Positions 36,301 to 43,904 of a stretch of DNA of 64,000 bases are shown piece by piece. Position numbers and translations under genes: made by a program. Below the pieces are notes generated by a model that was not told the DNA's origin, did not search any database, and was given only the letters and a program-made list of their open reading frames with translations. Origin of the DNA: Pseudorhodobacter antarcticus (lineage in GTDB: Bacteria > Pseudomonadota > Alphaproteobacteria > Rhodobacterales > Rhodobacteraceae). Location: positions 62,001-126,000 of the forward strand of contig CAMAXX010000001.1 in assembly GCA_945862435.1 (NCBI GenBank), given 5' to 3'. Each line of letters begins with the position of its first letter. Position 1 is the stretch's first letter.

Positions 36301-38886
36301 GGTGAACTCGTCATCCCCAGCGCCGCCCGTGACCGTGTCACCAGCGCCTGCGCGGATGTCGTCATCACCCAGACCGCCCGACAAGATGTCATTGCCAGCC
36401 CCGCCCGCCAGCGTGTCAGACCCTGCCCCGCCAACCAGCGTGTCATTGCCCGCGCCGCCCGCAAGGCTGTCATTGCCATCGCCGCCCGACAGGCTGTCAT
36501 TGCCATCGCCGCCGTCCAGCGTGTCATTGCCCGCGCCGCCGTCCAGCGTGTCGTTGCCAAGTTCGCCATAAAGTGTGTCGTTGCCAAGGTTCAGCGGATC
36601 ATCACCCGCAGAGGTGCGATCATCGCCGTCACCGCCATAGATCAGATCGTCGCCCTGATCGGTGAGGAAGACATCATTGCCCGCCTCGCCGTAAAGCGTG
36701 TCGTTGCCGTCGTTGCCGTTCAGCGTATCAACGCCGTCGCCGCCATAAACCAGATCGTCGCCGCCACGCGCGCGAAGATTATCATTGCCCGCGTTGCCAT
36801 AGATAGTGTCACTGGTAATGTCGCCTGCGATGTAATCATTCTGGGCGCTGCCTTGAACCACCTCAAAGCCCGCAATGGTATCTTGACCTGTGGCCGTGCG
36901 GCCGAACTGGTTGATCAGATCAACTTCGACACCCGAAGTTTCGCCGCGGTAATCCAGCGTGTCCACGCCGTCGCCGCCTTGCAGCACGTCTGCACCAACG
37001 CCGCCCGCCACAACGTCATTGCCCGTGCCAGCGTCAACGGTGTCGTTGCCAAGCCCCGCGTTAATCGTGTCATTGCCACCATTGCCACGGATGGAGTCGT
37101 CCAAACCATCTGCGCCATCCACTTGATCGCCTTGCGGATCGATATAGCCGGGGTTCATCACCTCGCCCGTGGCCGCGCCATCAACAACGCCATCGCTGCG
37201 TAGGATCGTCTCGATCCCTTCAAAGTTTAGAACCGATCCGTTTTGGAAGGTAACGGTGCCGCGCACTGCGCCTGCATCGTTCGGGTCTGCCGATTGCACG
37301 ATGGTGACTTGGCCTGCGCCGCGCAGGTCTAGAACATCGTTATCTGCCGCGCCGTCGGTGCCGCCGAACACTTGGTCGCCGGCGCCATCAGTCGCAGAAT
37401 TGATGCTGAACGCATCGTTGCCTGTGCTGCCGTAAAGCGTATCTGCCCCAGCACCGCCAACCAAAAGATCATTGCCCGTCCCGCCATAAAGCTGGTCATT
37501 TGTGTTAGCGCCTGCGATTGTATCGTTGCCCGCATCGCCATAAAGTTTGTCACCATAGGCAGGGTCTTCATTGGTCGAAGTTATAGAGTCGTCACCATCG
37601 CCGCCGTAAACCGTATCAAACGCTTGTTGGACTGTGATTTTATCGTTGCCAGCGCCGCCGTAAACCAAATCACTGTCCGTAGGGCCTTGTCCCCATCCTT
37701 GGAACGTATCGGCACCGTCGCCCAGATCAATGGTATCAGCGCCACCGCCAAGGTTGTTGCCGATAACCTCGTCCGTGACCCAATCATTTCCTGTGCCAGA
37801 AGTTATTGTATCACTTCCAAAGCCCCCGATAATGCTGTCATCGCCAGAGCCGCCATCAATGGTATCGTTTCCAGTGCCGCCATCGATGGTGTCATTTTCG
37901 AACTCGCCACTCAGCAGGTCATTTCCGTCGCCGCCAGCCATGCTGTCTGCGCCAGAACCACCGTAAACCGCGTCATTGCCTGCATCGCCCGAAATGGTGT
38001 CGTTGCCAACACCACCCAACATGAAATCGCCGCCATCGCCGCCAACCAAGCTGTCGTCGCCATCGTCACCGTAAGTGTCGTCGTCGCCGATGCCGCCGAT
38101 CAGCGTATCATTGCCGTTTTCGCCGCGCATATAATCGTTGCCATCGCCGCCCGACAGGCTGTCATTGCCGTCGCCGCCGTACAGCTTGTCATTACCGAGA
38201 TCGCCAGAAGCGATGTCATTGCCCACATCGCCATAGATGGTGTCATTGCCAGCGCCTGCCTGAATCACATCGTTGTCACCGCCGCCATAAATAATGTCAT
38301 TCAACCCATCCGAGCCGTCGATCTGATCGCCCTGCGCATCCGTATACCCGGGCGTCATCACATCAGCACCCGACGTGCCGTCCACGGGACCACCGCCTGT
38401 GGTTGGCGCGATGGCCCCCGTGGTCACAAAGTTTTCAATATCGGTATAGTTGATCAAAATCGGCGAAAAGCCAGATTTGGTCAGTGTCATCGTGCCGTTA
38501 AATCCCGCTTCGCCGGGGATAAGGGGCAGGCCCTGAAGGTCCGAGAGCGCAATGTTAGACTGGATTATCCAGCCGTCTGAGATCAGCGCCGAGACATCTA
38601 ATGTATCAGAATCATTGCCCGTGAAATCCCCACCAATGGTGACAATACCGCCGCCCAAAATAGGCAAACCACCTTGCGGGCCAACTTTGAAAACATCCGC
38701 GCCCGACCCACCATAACCACTGTCCCCAATGGACAAGGTGATCGTGTCATTGCCATCGCCGCCAAAGGCGGCGTCAAGACCCGAACCAGTGTTGATGACG
38801 TCATTGCCTGAACCCGCATAGAACTGGTCAACGTCCGAGGTTCCCGTCAGCGTATCATTGCCCGAAGTGCCATTGAAAATTGTCAT
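33301..38886 (-). CDS. Giant RTX calcium-binding protein with C-terminal Hint domain
   Basis: A 1,861-residue protein made almost wholly of glycine/aspartate-rich RTX nonapeptides (GGxGNDTxx) that form calcium-bound beta-rolls. A longer unit, V-D-G-x(4)-G-x(2)-M-x-P-G followed by D-x-Q-G-D-Q and D-G-L, recurs at about residues 168, 568 and 953. It alternates with non-RTX spacers that contain GDVLDL...GT...IE. From residue 1672 the sequence is a Hint domain (CFAAGTMID, then SPQHRML and HMLFDTHEIVFAKGAPSESF), as in many Rhodobacteraceae secreted proteins. No Sec signal is seen, so type I secretion is likely. It overlaps its upstream partner by ATGA after AAGGAGC. Confidence 0.92.
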   Translation of the reverse strand: MTIFNGTSGNDTLTGTSDVDQFYAGSGNDVINTGSGLDAAFGGDGNDTITLSIGDSGYGGSGADVFKVGPQGGLPILGGGIVTIGGDFTGNDSDTLDVSALISDGWIIQSNIALSDLQGLPLIPGEAGFNGTMTLTKSGFSPILINYTDIENFVTTGAIAPTTGGGPVDGTSGADVMTPGYTDAQGDQIDGSDGLNDIIYGGGDNDVIQAGAGNDTIYGDVGNDIASGDLGNDKLYGGDGNDSLSGGDGNDYMRGENGNDTLIGGIGDDDTYGDDGDDSLVGGDGGDFMLGGVGNDTISGDAGNDAVYGGSGADSMAGGDGNDLLSGEFENDTIDGGTGNDTIDGGSGDDSIIGGFGSDTITSGTGNDWVTDEVIGNNLGGGADTIDLGDGADTFQGWGQGPTDSDLVYGGAGNDKITVQQAFDTVYGGDGDDSITSTNEDPAYGDKLYGDAGNDTIAGANTNDQLYGGTGNDLLVGGAGADTLYGSTGNDAFSINSATDGAGDQVFGGTDGAADNDVLDLRGAGQVTIVQSADPNDAGAVRGTVTFQNGSVLNFEGIETILRSDGVVDGAATGEVMNPGYIDPQGDQVDGADGLDDSIRGNGGNDTINAGLGNDTVDAGTGNDVVAGGVGADVLQGGDGVDTLDYRGETSGVEVDLINQFGRTATGQDTIAGFEVVQGSAQNDYIAGDITSDTIYGNAGNDNLRARGGDDLVYGGDGVDTLNGNDGNDTLYGEAGNDVFLTDQGDDLIYGGDGDDRTSAGDDPLNLGNDTLYGELGNDTLDGGAGNDTLDGGDGNDSLSGGDGNDSLAGGAGNDTLVGGAGSDTLAGGAGNDILSGGLGDDDIRAGAGDTVTGGAGDDEFTFDPSLAGTAAISVVGGETDEESVIDGSNNPAGRIGDVLDLRGLTGVVVTPDFVGAESGTASYTNGAGQTVTITYSEIETILTDAPPPAGTVDGTAGGDNMGPGFTDPQGDQVDGADGLNDTILAGAGDDTVAAGLGDDTVDGGLGNDILGGDAGNDSVAGGAGNDTVDGGAGNDTVDGGVGNDTLAGGAGADSVLGGDGSDTLAGGLGNDTLDGGIGDDDIAVGGADSALGGLGDDVFSVDPTDTAGDLNATIAGGEAGEDLTDPANGGAGDVLDLGGVTAPVTVNLNANPEQGTVNGLDADAGPDITFSEIEKVITGSGSDTINGAGATGPVNVDTGAGNDSVATGTGNDTIAAGTGNDTVDAGAGNDTVDAGTGNDSVTAGAGDDTVAAGDGNDTVDGGTGNDSLDGGAGDDTVAAGDGNDTVAGGAGNDSVDGGIGDDSLDGGDGNDSLIGNAGNDTVDAGNGDDFINTRTSAGNGIPNIGLTVPGNPAASYTADPTPNDDRDSIIAGAGNDTVLSGDDNDTIYGGTGNDSIDAGFDDDRVEGGDGNDSIAGNEGRDTIYGGAGDDTVFGALADTDPSFAASAVYDLLDAGGADPVTTNSTDLLYGDAGNDLVYGGEDADSIYGGADNDTIYGGIDDDFLNGDDGNDRVFGDQGNDIINGGIGNDSLDGSIGNDTIDGGAGSDTLVGGEGRDIMAGGDGDDDIVIGASDQAFGDSGDDVFSINSALAGTATILVQGGETGEDLSDPSNGGTGDVLDLTGSTNVQVIYNQLDPTWNGTTSESGTATYRNSANQDVTVQFSQIERVVVCFAAGTMIDTAQGEVAIESLQVGDLVRTADHDYQPIRWIGSSKVAATGSVAPILVKAGALGNTRDLRVSPQHRMLLGGWQAEMLFGDDEVLVAAKHLVNDSTILRVVGGEVEYFHMLFDTHEIVFAKGAPSESFHPGEIGWGALAEEARAEILALFPELASGDFAGYGTSARRTLKAYEAALAAKLAAAE

Positions 38887-39581
38887 GATTTTGCTCCTTG
38901 GGCTGCGTTACTGGCACTGAAAACTGAGTTTGCCGAAAATGGGTTGGGTTTAACGAAGGAAAGGGATTTCGTATTAGGCCGGGGGGACGTGCCGATAATC
39001 TGTCTGAAATCATCGTCCTTCCCGTTAGATGTTGCAGGATTAGGCGAAGCGACTGCATCTTTGCGGAAGGTAAGGGTAAAGGTGAATGTGTCGTTCGTGG
39101 TGCCGATGTCGCCGTCCAGATTGGGCAAACACAAAAGGCCGCCGTTTTCACGGGCGCTGATGGTGATCGTCTGCGTCAGCGTGCCGCCCGGGGCCAAAGC
39201 TTTCCATGCAGACCCTGGGCCCGTGTTCAGTTCAAACCGCAGGCGATCGTTTTTTAGCAAACCGCCAACAAGCGGCGGCGTTTCTTGGTTGATGATGCCC
39301 AGGCTACCGTATTGTAGACCCCACGTTTGCGTGCCCCCGCCCGCCGTGCTGCCCGTGGTGGATGTCGCCCCCGCGCCGTTCTGTGACACCAGATTGTAAC
39401 TTTCCAATTTATCCAGCGGATCAGACGCCAATCCAAGTGCGTCGAACATTTCAAGGTTGGTTTCCACCACAAAAGACGCGCCCGTTGCTGGCAGGGTGTA
39501 GGTTTTGGTCAAGGAACCTGTTTGCCCGAACAGCAGATCCAAAAAGCCAGAGATTCCAAGGTTTTTGTACAAAATAGTCAT
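38883..39581 (-). CDS. Unknown 232-residue protein coupled to the RTX protein
   Basis: I do not recognise this family. The protein starts MTILYKNLGISGFLDLLFG, has no classical signal peptide, and contains a Thr/Gly-rich segment (GATSTTGSTAGGGTQTWG) and a strand-rich second half (TLTQTITISARENGG, TFTFTLTFRKD). It looks like a secreted or surface beta-rich protein. Its stop overlaps the RTX start by four bases, so the two are made together, and a partnership in adhesion or secretion is plausible. Ribosome-binding sequence AAGGAA precedes its ATG. Confidence 0.6.
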   Translation of the reverse strand: MTILYKNLGISGFLDLLFGQTGSLTKTYTLPATGASFVVETNLEMFDALGLASDPLDKLESYNLVSQNGAGATSTTGSTAGGGTQTWGLQYGSLGIINQETPPLVGGLLKNDRLRFELNTGPGSAWKALAPGGTLTQTITISARENGGLLCLPNLDGDIGTTNDTFTFTLTFRKDAVASPNPATSNGKDDDFRQIIGTSPRPNTKSLSFVKPNPFSANSVFSASNAAQGAKS

Positions 39582-40238
39582 AGGGGCGTTCCTTTAATAG
39601 CAACGATGCGACGAACATACACAGTTGGGGCTTCTAGATTGTTAAGAGCGGGCAGTTGCGCGCCGCGCGAGGCGAACCGCGCAGAATGCGCGAAAAGGCC
39701 GCGATAAACCGCAGCCTGTCCATTGACGTCGCAATTTTCATTCTTGAACAAATCCATTACTCGCGCACAGTCCCATGATCGCAACGCTGCCCACAGCAGG
39801 TGCTGGGGCGATGAAAGCGTATAGGTCTTTGCTATGCCGAATAGTTATAATTCAGTCTTTCGCGACATTTCGCTGACCGAGACATGAATTTTGGCCTTTT
39901 GGTGGCGAAAATCAACTTTGTGTGGGAAATGCTATCTAAGTTAACCTAGACCAGACGTAATATTTCCGAAAAAAATACATTTATTCAATAGGTTAAATCA
40001 TAAAGTTAGAACAGAATTGCGCCACAGATTCGCCTTTAAAAATCGATCTCTGGTTAACGATCCGGCGCAGATTGTTTCTTTTTCCCCCCAAATTTCATGA
40101 CCAAAAGCACATAAAATCGCTGAAAAGTGTAGGAAAAATTTCCGAAATGGTCGCAAAATGATCTTTCTGCGAATCAAAGCCATGCCCGCGCAACCGAAAA
40201 TTAATTCATGCAACTGCGCGCGCGGGCCGGCAGCCTTA
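39582..40238. other. AT-rich intergenic region, no gene seen
   Basis: About 650 bases with clearly lower G+C than the surroundings, between the RTX operon start and the small membrane-protein gene. Short reading frames exist but lack ribosome-binding sites or recognisable products. It must hold the RTX operon promoter; I cannot point to a convincing -35/-10 pair. Confidence 0.6.
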
Positions 40239-40415
40239 CTACGCGATTTTCTTGGCGATCAACCAAGATATGGGCACAGCCAAGACTGCGCCAAGGGCAG
40301 CTGCCGCGATGATATTCTGCGCCGTTGCCATGTTAGCGCTTAGAATAATAACCACCCCGATACCAGCCAAGGTCGTCCCAGCAACCGCGAAGATAATCAT
40401 TGTCAGACGTACCAT
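40239..40415 (-). CDS. Small two-helix membrane protein
   Basis: A 58-residue protein with two hydrophobic helices (LTMIIFAVAGTTLAGIGVVIILS and IIAAAALGAVLAVPISWLIA). Similar proteins occur throughout Rhodobacteraceae and are often labelled CTP synthetase in annotations, which is clearly wrong given the size. I start at the ATG at 40415, preceded by GGGGG, rather than 12 bases upstream. Function unknown. Confidence 0.65.
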   Translation of the reverse strand: MVRLTMIIFAVAGTTLAGIGVVIILSANMATAQNIIAAAALGAVLAVPISWLIAKKIA

Positions 40416-40427
40416 TTTGGCCCCCAT

Positions 40428-40936
40428 TCGGAATGATGGCTGCTGTTTAGCACAGCCTAGCCTGGCAAGATTTGATATAGGTCAACGCAAAAGACTAAGG
40501 CACGAAGCAACGCCATGCTTGCGCGCACCTTAAGCGCCACCAATCGTTATAAAGAATGACTTTGAAAGAATTGAAATGGCGCAAACCAGCAAAGACTGCG
40601 GCGATTTATGCGGGCCCGCCTCCGCAGTGACCTTGGCCAAAATCCAGCCTATGCTTTAGGAAATTCGCCGCATGCTACGTCATTTGCGCGGCTGAATGCG
40701 CGATTTCCATTTGCCCACCAACCCTGCCATGCGGGGCACATCTGCACGCTGATCCCGCAAGAAAGGGCGTCTGCCAGATCATCGCGCCCGGGAATTATCC
40801 CTTTAAGCTGATGCTTGCCCCCCCTCTTTGGGCGGCATAACTTTGGGGATAGCGTTTCACAAAGGGTAAATTCCTCTTTACTATGGCATCAGGAAAAGTC
40901 CTGCGATAGCGTGCCGCAAACAGTACAGGAGACCAC
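40428..40936. other. Intergenic region before acuI, nothing recognised
   Basis: About 510 bases between the small membrane-protein gene and acuI. No convincing gene is seen on either strand. A small inverted repeat, CAGGA-AAAG-TCCTG (40890-40903), sits about 35 bases before the acuI start and could be an operator. Confidence 0.5.
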
Positions 40937-41926
40937 ATGTTCCGCGCCCTTATCTTGGACAAATCCGATGACACAGCTGCCGCTTATATCCGCGAGTTGG
41001 ACGACAGTGCGCTTCCAGCAGGCGAGGTGACCATCGATGTGGCCTTCTCGACACTGAATTACAAAGATGGTCTGTGCCTGTCGCCAAATGGAGGCGGGCT
41101 GGTGCGCGCCTATCCCCATGTGGCGGGGATTGACTATGCAGGTACTGTGCACAGCAGTGATGATCCGCGCTACAAGGCGGGCGACGAGGTTGTGTTGACA
41201 GGCTGGCGCGTGGGCGAGGTGCATTGGGGCGGTTACGCCACACGTGCCCGTGCCCGCGCCGATTGGCTGGTACCCCTGCCTGCAGGGCTAACCCCGCGCC
41301 GCGCTATGGCGGTGGGCACGGCTGGGCTAACAGCAATGCTGGCCATTCAGGCGCTAGAAGATCACGGGCTGAACCCCGATCAGGGCGAGGTGCTGGTGAC
41401 GGGGGCCGCAGGCGGTGTCGGATCAGTAGCAGTGGCGCTGCTGGCGGCCATGGGCTACCAAGTGGCGGCTGTCACGGGGCGGCCAGATACGGAAGACTAT
41501 TTGCGCAGCCTTGGCGCGGGGCGGATCATCGCGCGCAGTGAATTGGCCGAAACAGTGAAGCGCCCCCTTGAAGCCGAAGCTTGGGCAGGCTGCGTGGATG
41601 CCGTTGGCGGGGCCATGCTGGCGCGGGTGCTTGGGCAGATGAAATATGGCGCATCGGTTGCTGCAGTTGGCCTTGCAGGCGGGGCGGGTCTGCCTGCCAG
41701 CGTGATCCCGTTTCTGCTGCGCGGTATCAACCTTTTGGGAATTGACAGCGTGCTGCAGCCCTTTGCCGCACGGCAAAAAGCATGGGCGCGCATTGCAGCC
41801 AGCCTACCGATGGACAAATTGGACGCGATGATCCTACCTGCAACTCTTGCCGATGTGCCCGCCCTTGGCGCGGCCATTCTGAAAGGCGAGGTCAAGGGCC
41901 GCGTTGTTGTCGATGTAAACACCTAA
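40937..41926 (+). CDS. acuI: Acrylyl-CoA reductase AcuI (zinc-free MDR family)
   Basis: NADPH-dependent acryloyl-CoA reductase that makes propionyl-CoA and detoxifies acrylate from DMSP or 3-hydroxypropionate metabolism. The 329-residue protein starts MFRALILDKSDD, has the LNYKDGLCL motif near residue 40, GTAGLTAMLAIQALEDHG near 128, and the NADPH-binding VTGAAGGVGSVAVALLAAMG. These match AcuI/YhdH proteins closely. Ribosome-binding CAGGAG precedes the ATG. No dmd, ddd or acuR genes are nearby, so its link to DMSP here is not shown. Confidence 0.9.
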   Translation: MFRALILDKSDDTAAAYIRELDDSALPAGEVTIDVAFSTLNYKDGLCLSPNGGGLVRAYPHVAGIDYAGTVHSSDDPRYKAGDEVVLTGWRVGEVHWGGYATRARARADWLVPLPAGLTPRRAMAVGTAGLTAMLAIQALEDHGLNPDQGEVLVTGAAGGVGSVAVALLAAMGYQVAAVTGRPDTEDYLRSLGAGRIIARSELAETVKRPLEAEAWAGCVDAVGGAMLARVLGQMKYGASVAAVGLAGGAGLPASVIPFLLRGINLLGIDSVLQPFAARQKAWARIAASLPMDKLDAMILPATLADVPALGAAILKGEVKGRVVVDVNT

Positions 41927-41945
41927 GCGCAGAGCAAACCCCGCG

Positions 41946-42347
41946 ATGGTCCCCCCCGCACGTTTGCCCGCCGCACCTTTGCCCGCCGCACCTCTCGCCG
42001 CCGCAACCCCCCGCTTGCGCATCCGCATCGTCTTTGACGAGGCGCGGTTTTTTGGCCCAGGCAAGGCGGATTTGCTGGCTGGCATTGCGCGCGCAGGTTC
42101 TATCGCCGCCGCTGGCCGCGACATGGGCATGAGTTACAAGCGGGCTTGGGATTTGGTGCAGGCGATGAACGCGATGTTCGCGGTCCCCTTGGTGGCCATG
42201 GCGCGTGGCGGAGCCAACGGCGGCGGCACGGCCCTGACTGCCGAGGGGGAACAAGTCTTGGCGCTGTATCACCAAGTACAAGATGCCGCCTTGGGCGCGG
42301 GTGGTGTGGCGCTACAGGAACTTACCGCGAAACTTAACGATATATAG
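41946..42347 (+). CDS. modE: ModE-like molybdate-responsive regulator (DNA-binding domain only)
   Basis: A 133-residue winged-helix protein: RLRIRIVFDEARFFGPGKADLLAGIARAGSIAAAGRDMGMSYKRAWDLVQAMN is the LysR-like N-terminal domain of ModE. The C-terminal molybdate-binding Mop domains are absent, as in the short ModE forms of several alphaproteobacteria. The first 20 residues are a Pro/Ala repeat (PAAPLPAAPLAAA) and may not be translated if a later start is used. It sits directly before modABC, and palindromes that look like its targets lie between. Confidence 0.8.
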   Translation: MVPPARLPAAPLPAAPLAAATPRLRIRIVFDEARFFGPGKADLLAGIARAGSIAAAGRDMGMSYKRAWDLVQAMNAMFAVPLVAMARGGANGGGTALTAEGEQVLALYHQVQDAALGAGGVALQELTAKLNDI

Positions 42348-42361
42348 TCTCGAAAATATCG
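42338..42361. promoter_or_regulatory. ModE-box-like palindrome 1
   Basis: CGATAT-N12-ATATCG overlaps the stop codon of modE and lies about 80 bases upstream of the modA start. The CG-flanked AT-rich arms resemble ModE boxes. It is paired with a second palindrome about 47 bases downstream. Confidence 0.5.
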
Positions 42362-42383
42362 CTTGCAGGGCTGCGGCAACTAA

Positions 42384-42409
42384 GCGATATATTTTCGAAA
42401 ATATATTCC
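42384..42409. promoter_or_regulatory. ModE-box-like palindrome 2
   Basis: ATATATTTTCGAAAATATAT (42387-42406) is a perfect 20-base palindrome in an otherwise G+C-rich context, flanked by GCG on the left. It lies about 36 bases before the modA start, where a repressor would block modABC when molybdate is plentiful. Confidence 0.6.
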
Positions 42410-42441
42410 TTTGCCTATCTCTAAATCGTAAAGCCCACGAC

Positions 42442-43200
42442 ATGCCCTTTGCCCGCTGGATTTTTGCCGCCGCGCTTTGCCTTACGCCCTTGCCAGCCGC
42501 TGCTGAACTCGTCACCGTTTTCGCCGCCGCCAGCCTAAAGTCGGCGCTAACCGCAGTCGGCGATATTTGGAGCGCACAGACAGGAAACGCAGTGGCCTAT
42601 TCCTTTGCTGGCACTTCAACACTGGCTAACCAAATCGCCCTAGGCGCGCCTGCGGATGTTTTTATCTCTGCCTCTGTCGAATGGATGGATACGCTGGCCG
42701 AAAGCGGCGATATTCGCACAGACACCCGCCGCGATATATTGGGAAATAGGTTGGTGCTGATCGCCCACGGCGCGGGCGCGGCCCCTGCGACTTTGGACAC
42801 AAGTCTTGACTTGGCGGCGCTGCTTGGGGGCGGCAAACTGGCGATGGCGCTGGTCGATAGTGTGCCTGCGGGGCAATATGGCAAAGAGGCGCTAACATCT
42901 TTGGGCCTGTGGGACGGGATTTCCACCCAAGTGGCGCAGGCCGAAAACGTCGCGGGAGCGCTGAATTTTGTTTCCGCGGGCGAGGCCCCTTTGGGCATAG
43001 TTTATGCAACCGATGCCAAACGCGCCGCCAATGTTTCCGTAATCGGCACCTTTCCTGCGGCCAGCCATAGTCCCATCACCTACCCTGCAGCCATCACATC
43101 GGCCAGCGCCAGCGCGGCAGCGGCAGATTTCTTGGCCCTTCTGTCGTCGGATCAGGCGGCCATAATCTGGCAAGACGCAGGGTTTGTGATTTTGAAATGA
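42442..43200 (+). CDS. modA: Molybdate ABC transporter substrate-binding protein
   Basis: A 252-residue periplasmic binding protein with the signal peptide MPFARWIFAAALCLTPLPAAA. The mature start ELVTVFAAASLKSALTAVGDIW and the FAGTSTLANQIALGAPADVFISA segment are typical of ModA and hold the oxyanion-binding serines. The ATG at 42442 is chosen because it gives the signal peptide; the frame is open far upstream into modE. Its stop overlaps modB by four bases. Confidence 0.95.
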   Translation: MPFARWIFAAALCLTPLPAAAELVTVFAAASLKSALTAVGDIWSAQTGNAVAYSFAGTSTLANQIALGAPADVFISASVEWMDTLAESGDIRTDTRRDILGNRLVLIAHGAGAAPATLDTSLDLAALLGGGKLAMALVDSVPAGQYGKEALTSLGLWDGISTQVAQAENVAGALNFVSAGEAPLGIVYATDAKRAANVSVIGTFPAASHSPITYPAAITSASASAAAADFLALLSSDQAAIIWQDAGFVILK

Positions 43201-43904
43201 CAGACGCCGCAAATTGGCTTGGCCCCGAAGAATGGCAAGCGGTGCGCGTGTCACTTCAGGTGGCCGCATGGGCGATATTTGTCAGCCTGCCCTTAGCGCT
43301 GCTGACGGCCTATGCGCTGGCGCGGTGGTCTTTTTGGGGCAAATCCCTGCTGAACGGGATTGTGCATTTGCCACTGATCCTGCCGCCCGTGGTCACGGGC
43401 TATATCCTGCTGCGCGTCTTTGGGCGGCGCGGAGTTTTGGGCGTTTGGCTGGAACAGACATTTGGCATTGTGCTGTCTTTTCATTGGACAGGCGCGGCCC
43501 TTGCTGCCGCTGTGATGGCCTTTCCGCTGACAGTGCGCGCCATCCGTCTGTCCATAGAGGCAATTGATAGGCGCACCGAGCAAAGCGCTGCAACCCTCGG
43601 CGCTGCGCCAGTTTGGGTTTTTGCCACCATCACCCTGCCCCTTGCCCTTCCGGGCATCATCGCGGGCGCGATCCTTGGCTTTGCCAAAGCCTTGGGTGAA
43701 TTTGGCGCGACCATCACTTTTGTCGGGGCAATTCCTGGGCAAACGCAAACCATTCCGTCGGCAATCTATGTTTTTTTGCAATCGCCCGATGGCGGACAAG
43801 GCGCGCTGCGGTTGGTGATTTTGGCTATTGTAATCGCGATGACCGCGCTGTTTGCATCAGAATGGATGGCGCGGCATGCAGCGGCTTGGGCGCGCGGGGC
43901 ATGA
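43197..43904 (+). CDS. modB: Molybdate ABC transporter permease
   Basis: A 235-residue inner-membrane protein with about five helices. The EAA loop that contacts the ATPase is visible (EQSAATLGAAPVWVFATITLPLALPG), followed by GFAKALGEFGATITFVG, typical of ModB. It overlaps modA and modC by ATGA at both ends, so the three are stoichiometrically coupled. Confidence 0.95.
   Translation: MTDAANWLGPEEWQAVRVSLQVAAWAIFVSLPLALLTAYALARWSFWGKSLLNGIVHLPLILPPVVTGYILLRVFGRRGVLGVWLEQTFGIVLSFHWTGAALAAAVMAFPLTVRAIRLSIEAIDRRTEQSAATLGAAPVWVFATITLPLALPGIIAGAILGFAKALGEFGATITFVGAIPGQTQTIPSAIYVFLQSPDGGQGALRLVILAIVIAMTALFASEWMARHAAAWARGA

Noticed and set aside
34832..38580. Long open frames on the plus strand opposite the RTX gene
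   Set aside because: They are made of short repeated words caused by reading the repetitive RTX codons on the other strand; they have no start signals and no recognisable folds.
33301..38886. Regular short repeats that might look like a CRISPR array
   Set aside because: The repeats are about 27 bases, imperfect, continuous without spacers and in frame with GGxGNDTxx coding; no cas genes are present.
39578..39784. 68-residue minus-strand frame just before the 232-residue gene
   Set aside because: Overlaps the ribosome-binding region of the real gene and shows no recognisable features.
39998..40213. 71-residue frame on the minus strand in the AT-rich region
   Set aside because: No ribosome-binding site, no recognisable family and a composition typical of non-coding AT-rich DNA.
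40608..40811. 67-residue plus-strand frame upstream of acuI
   Set aside because: No ribosome-binding site and no family match by eye.
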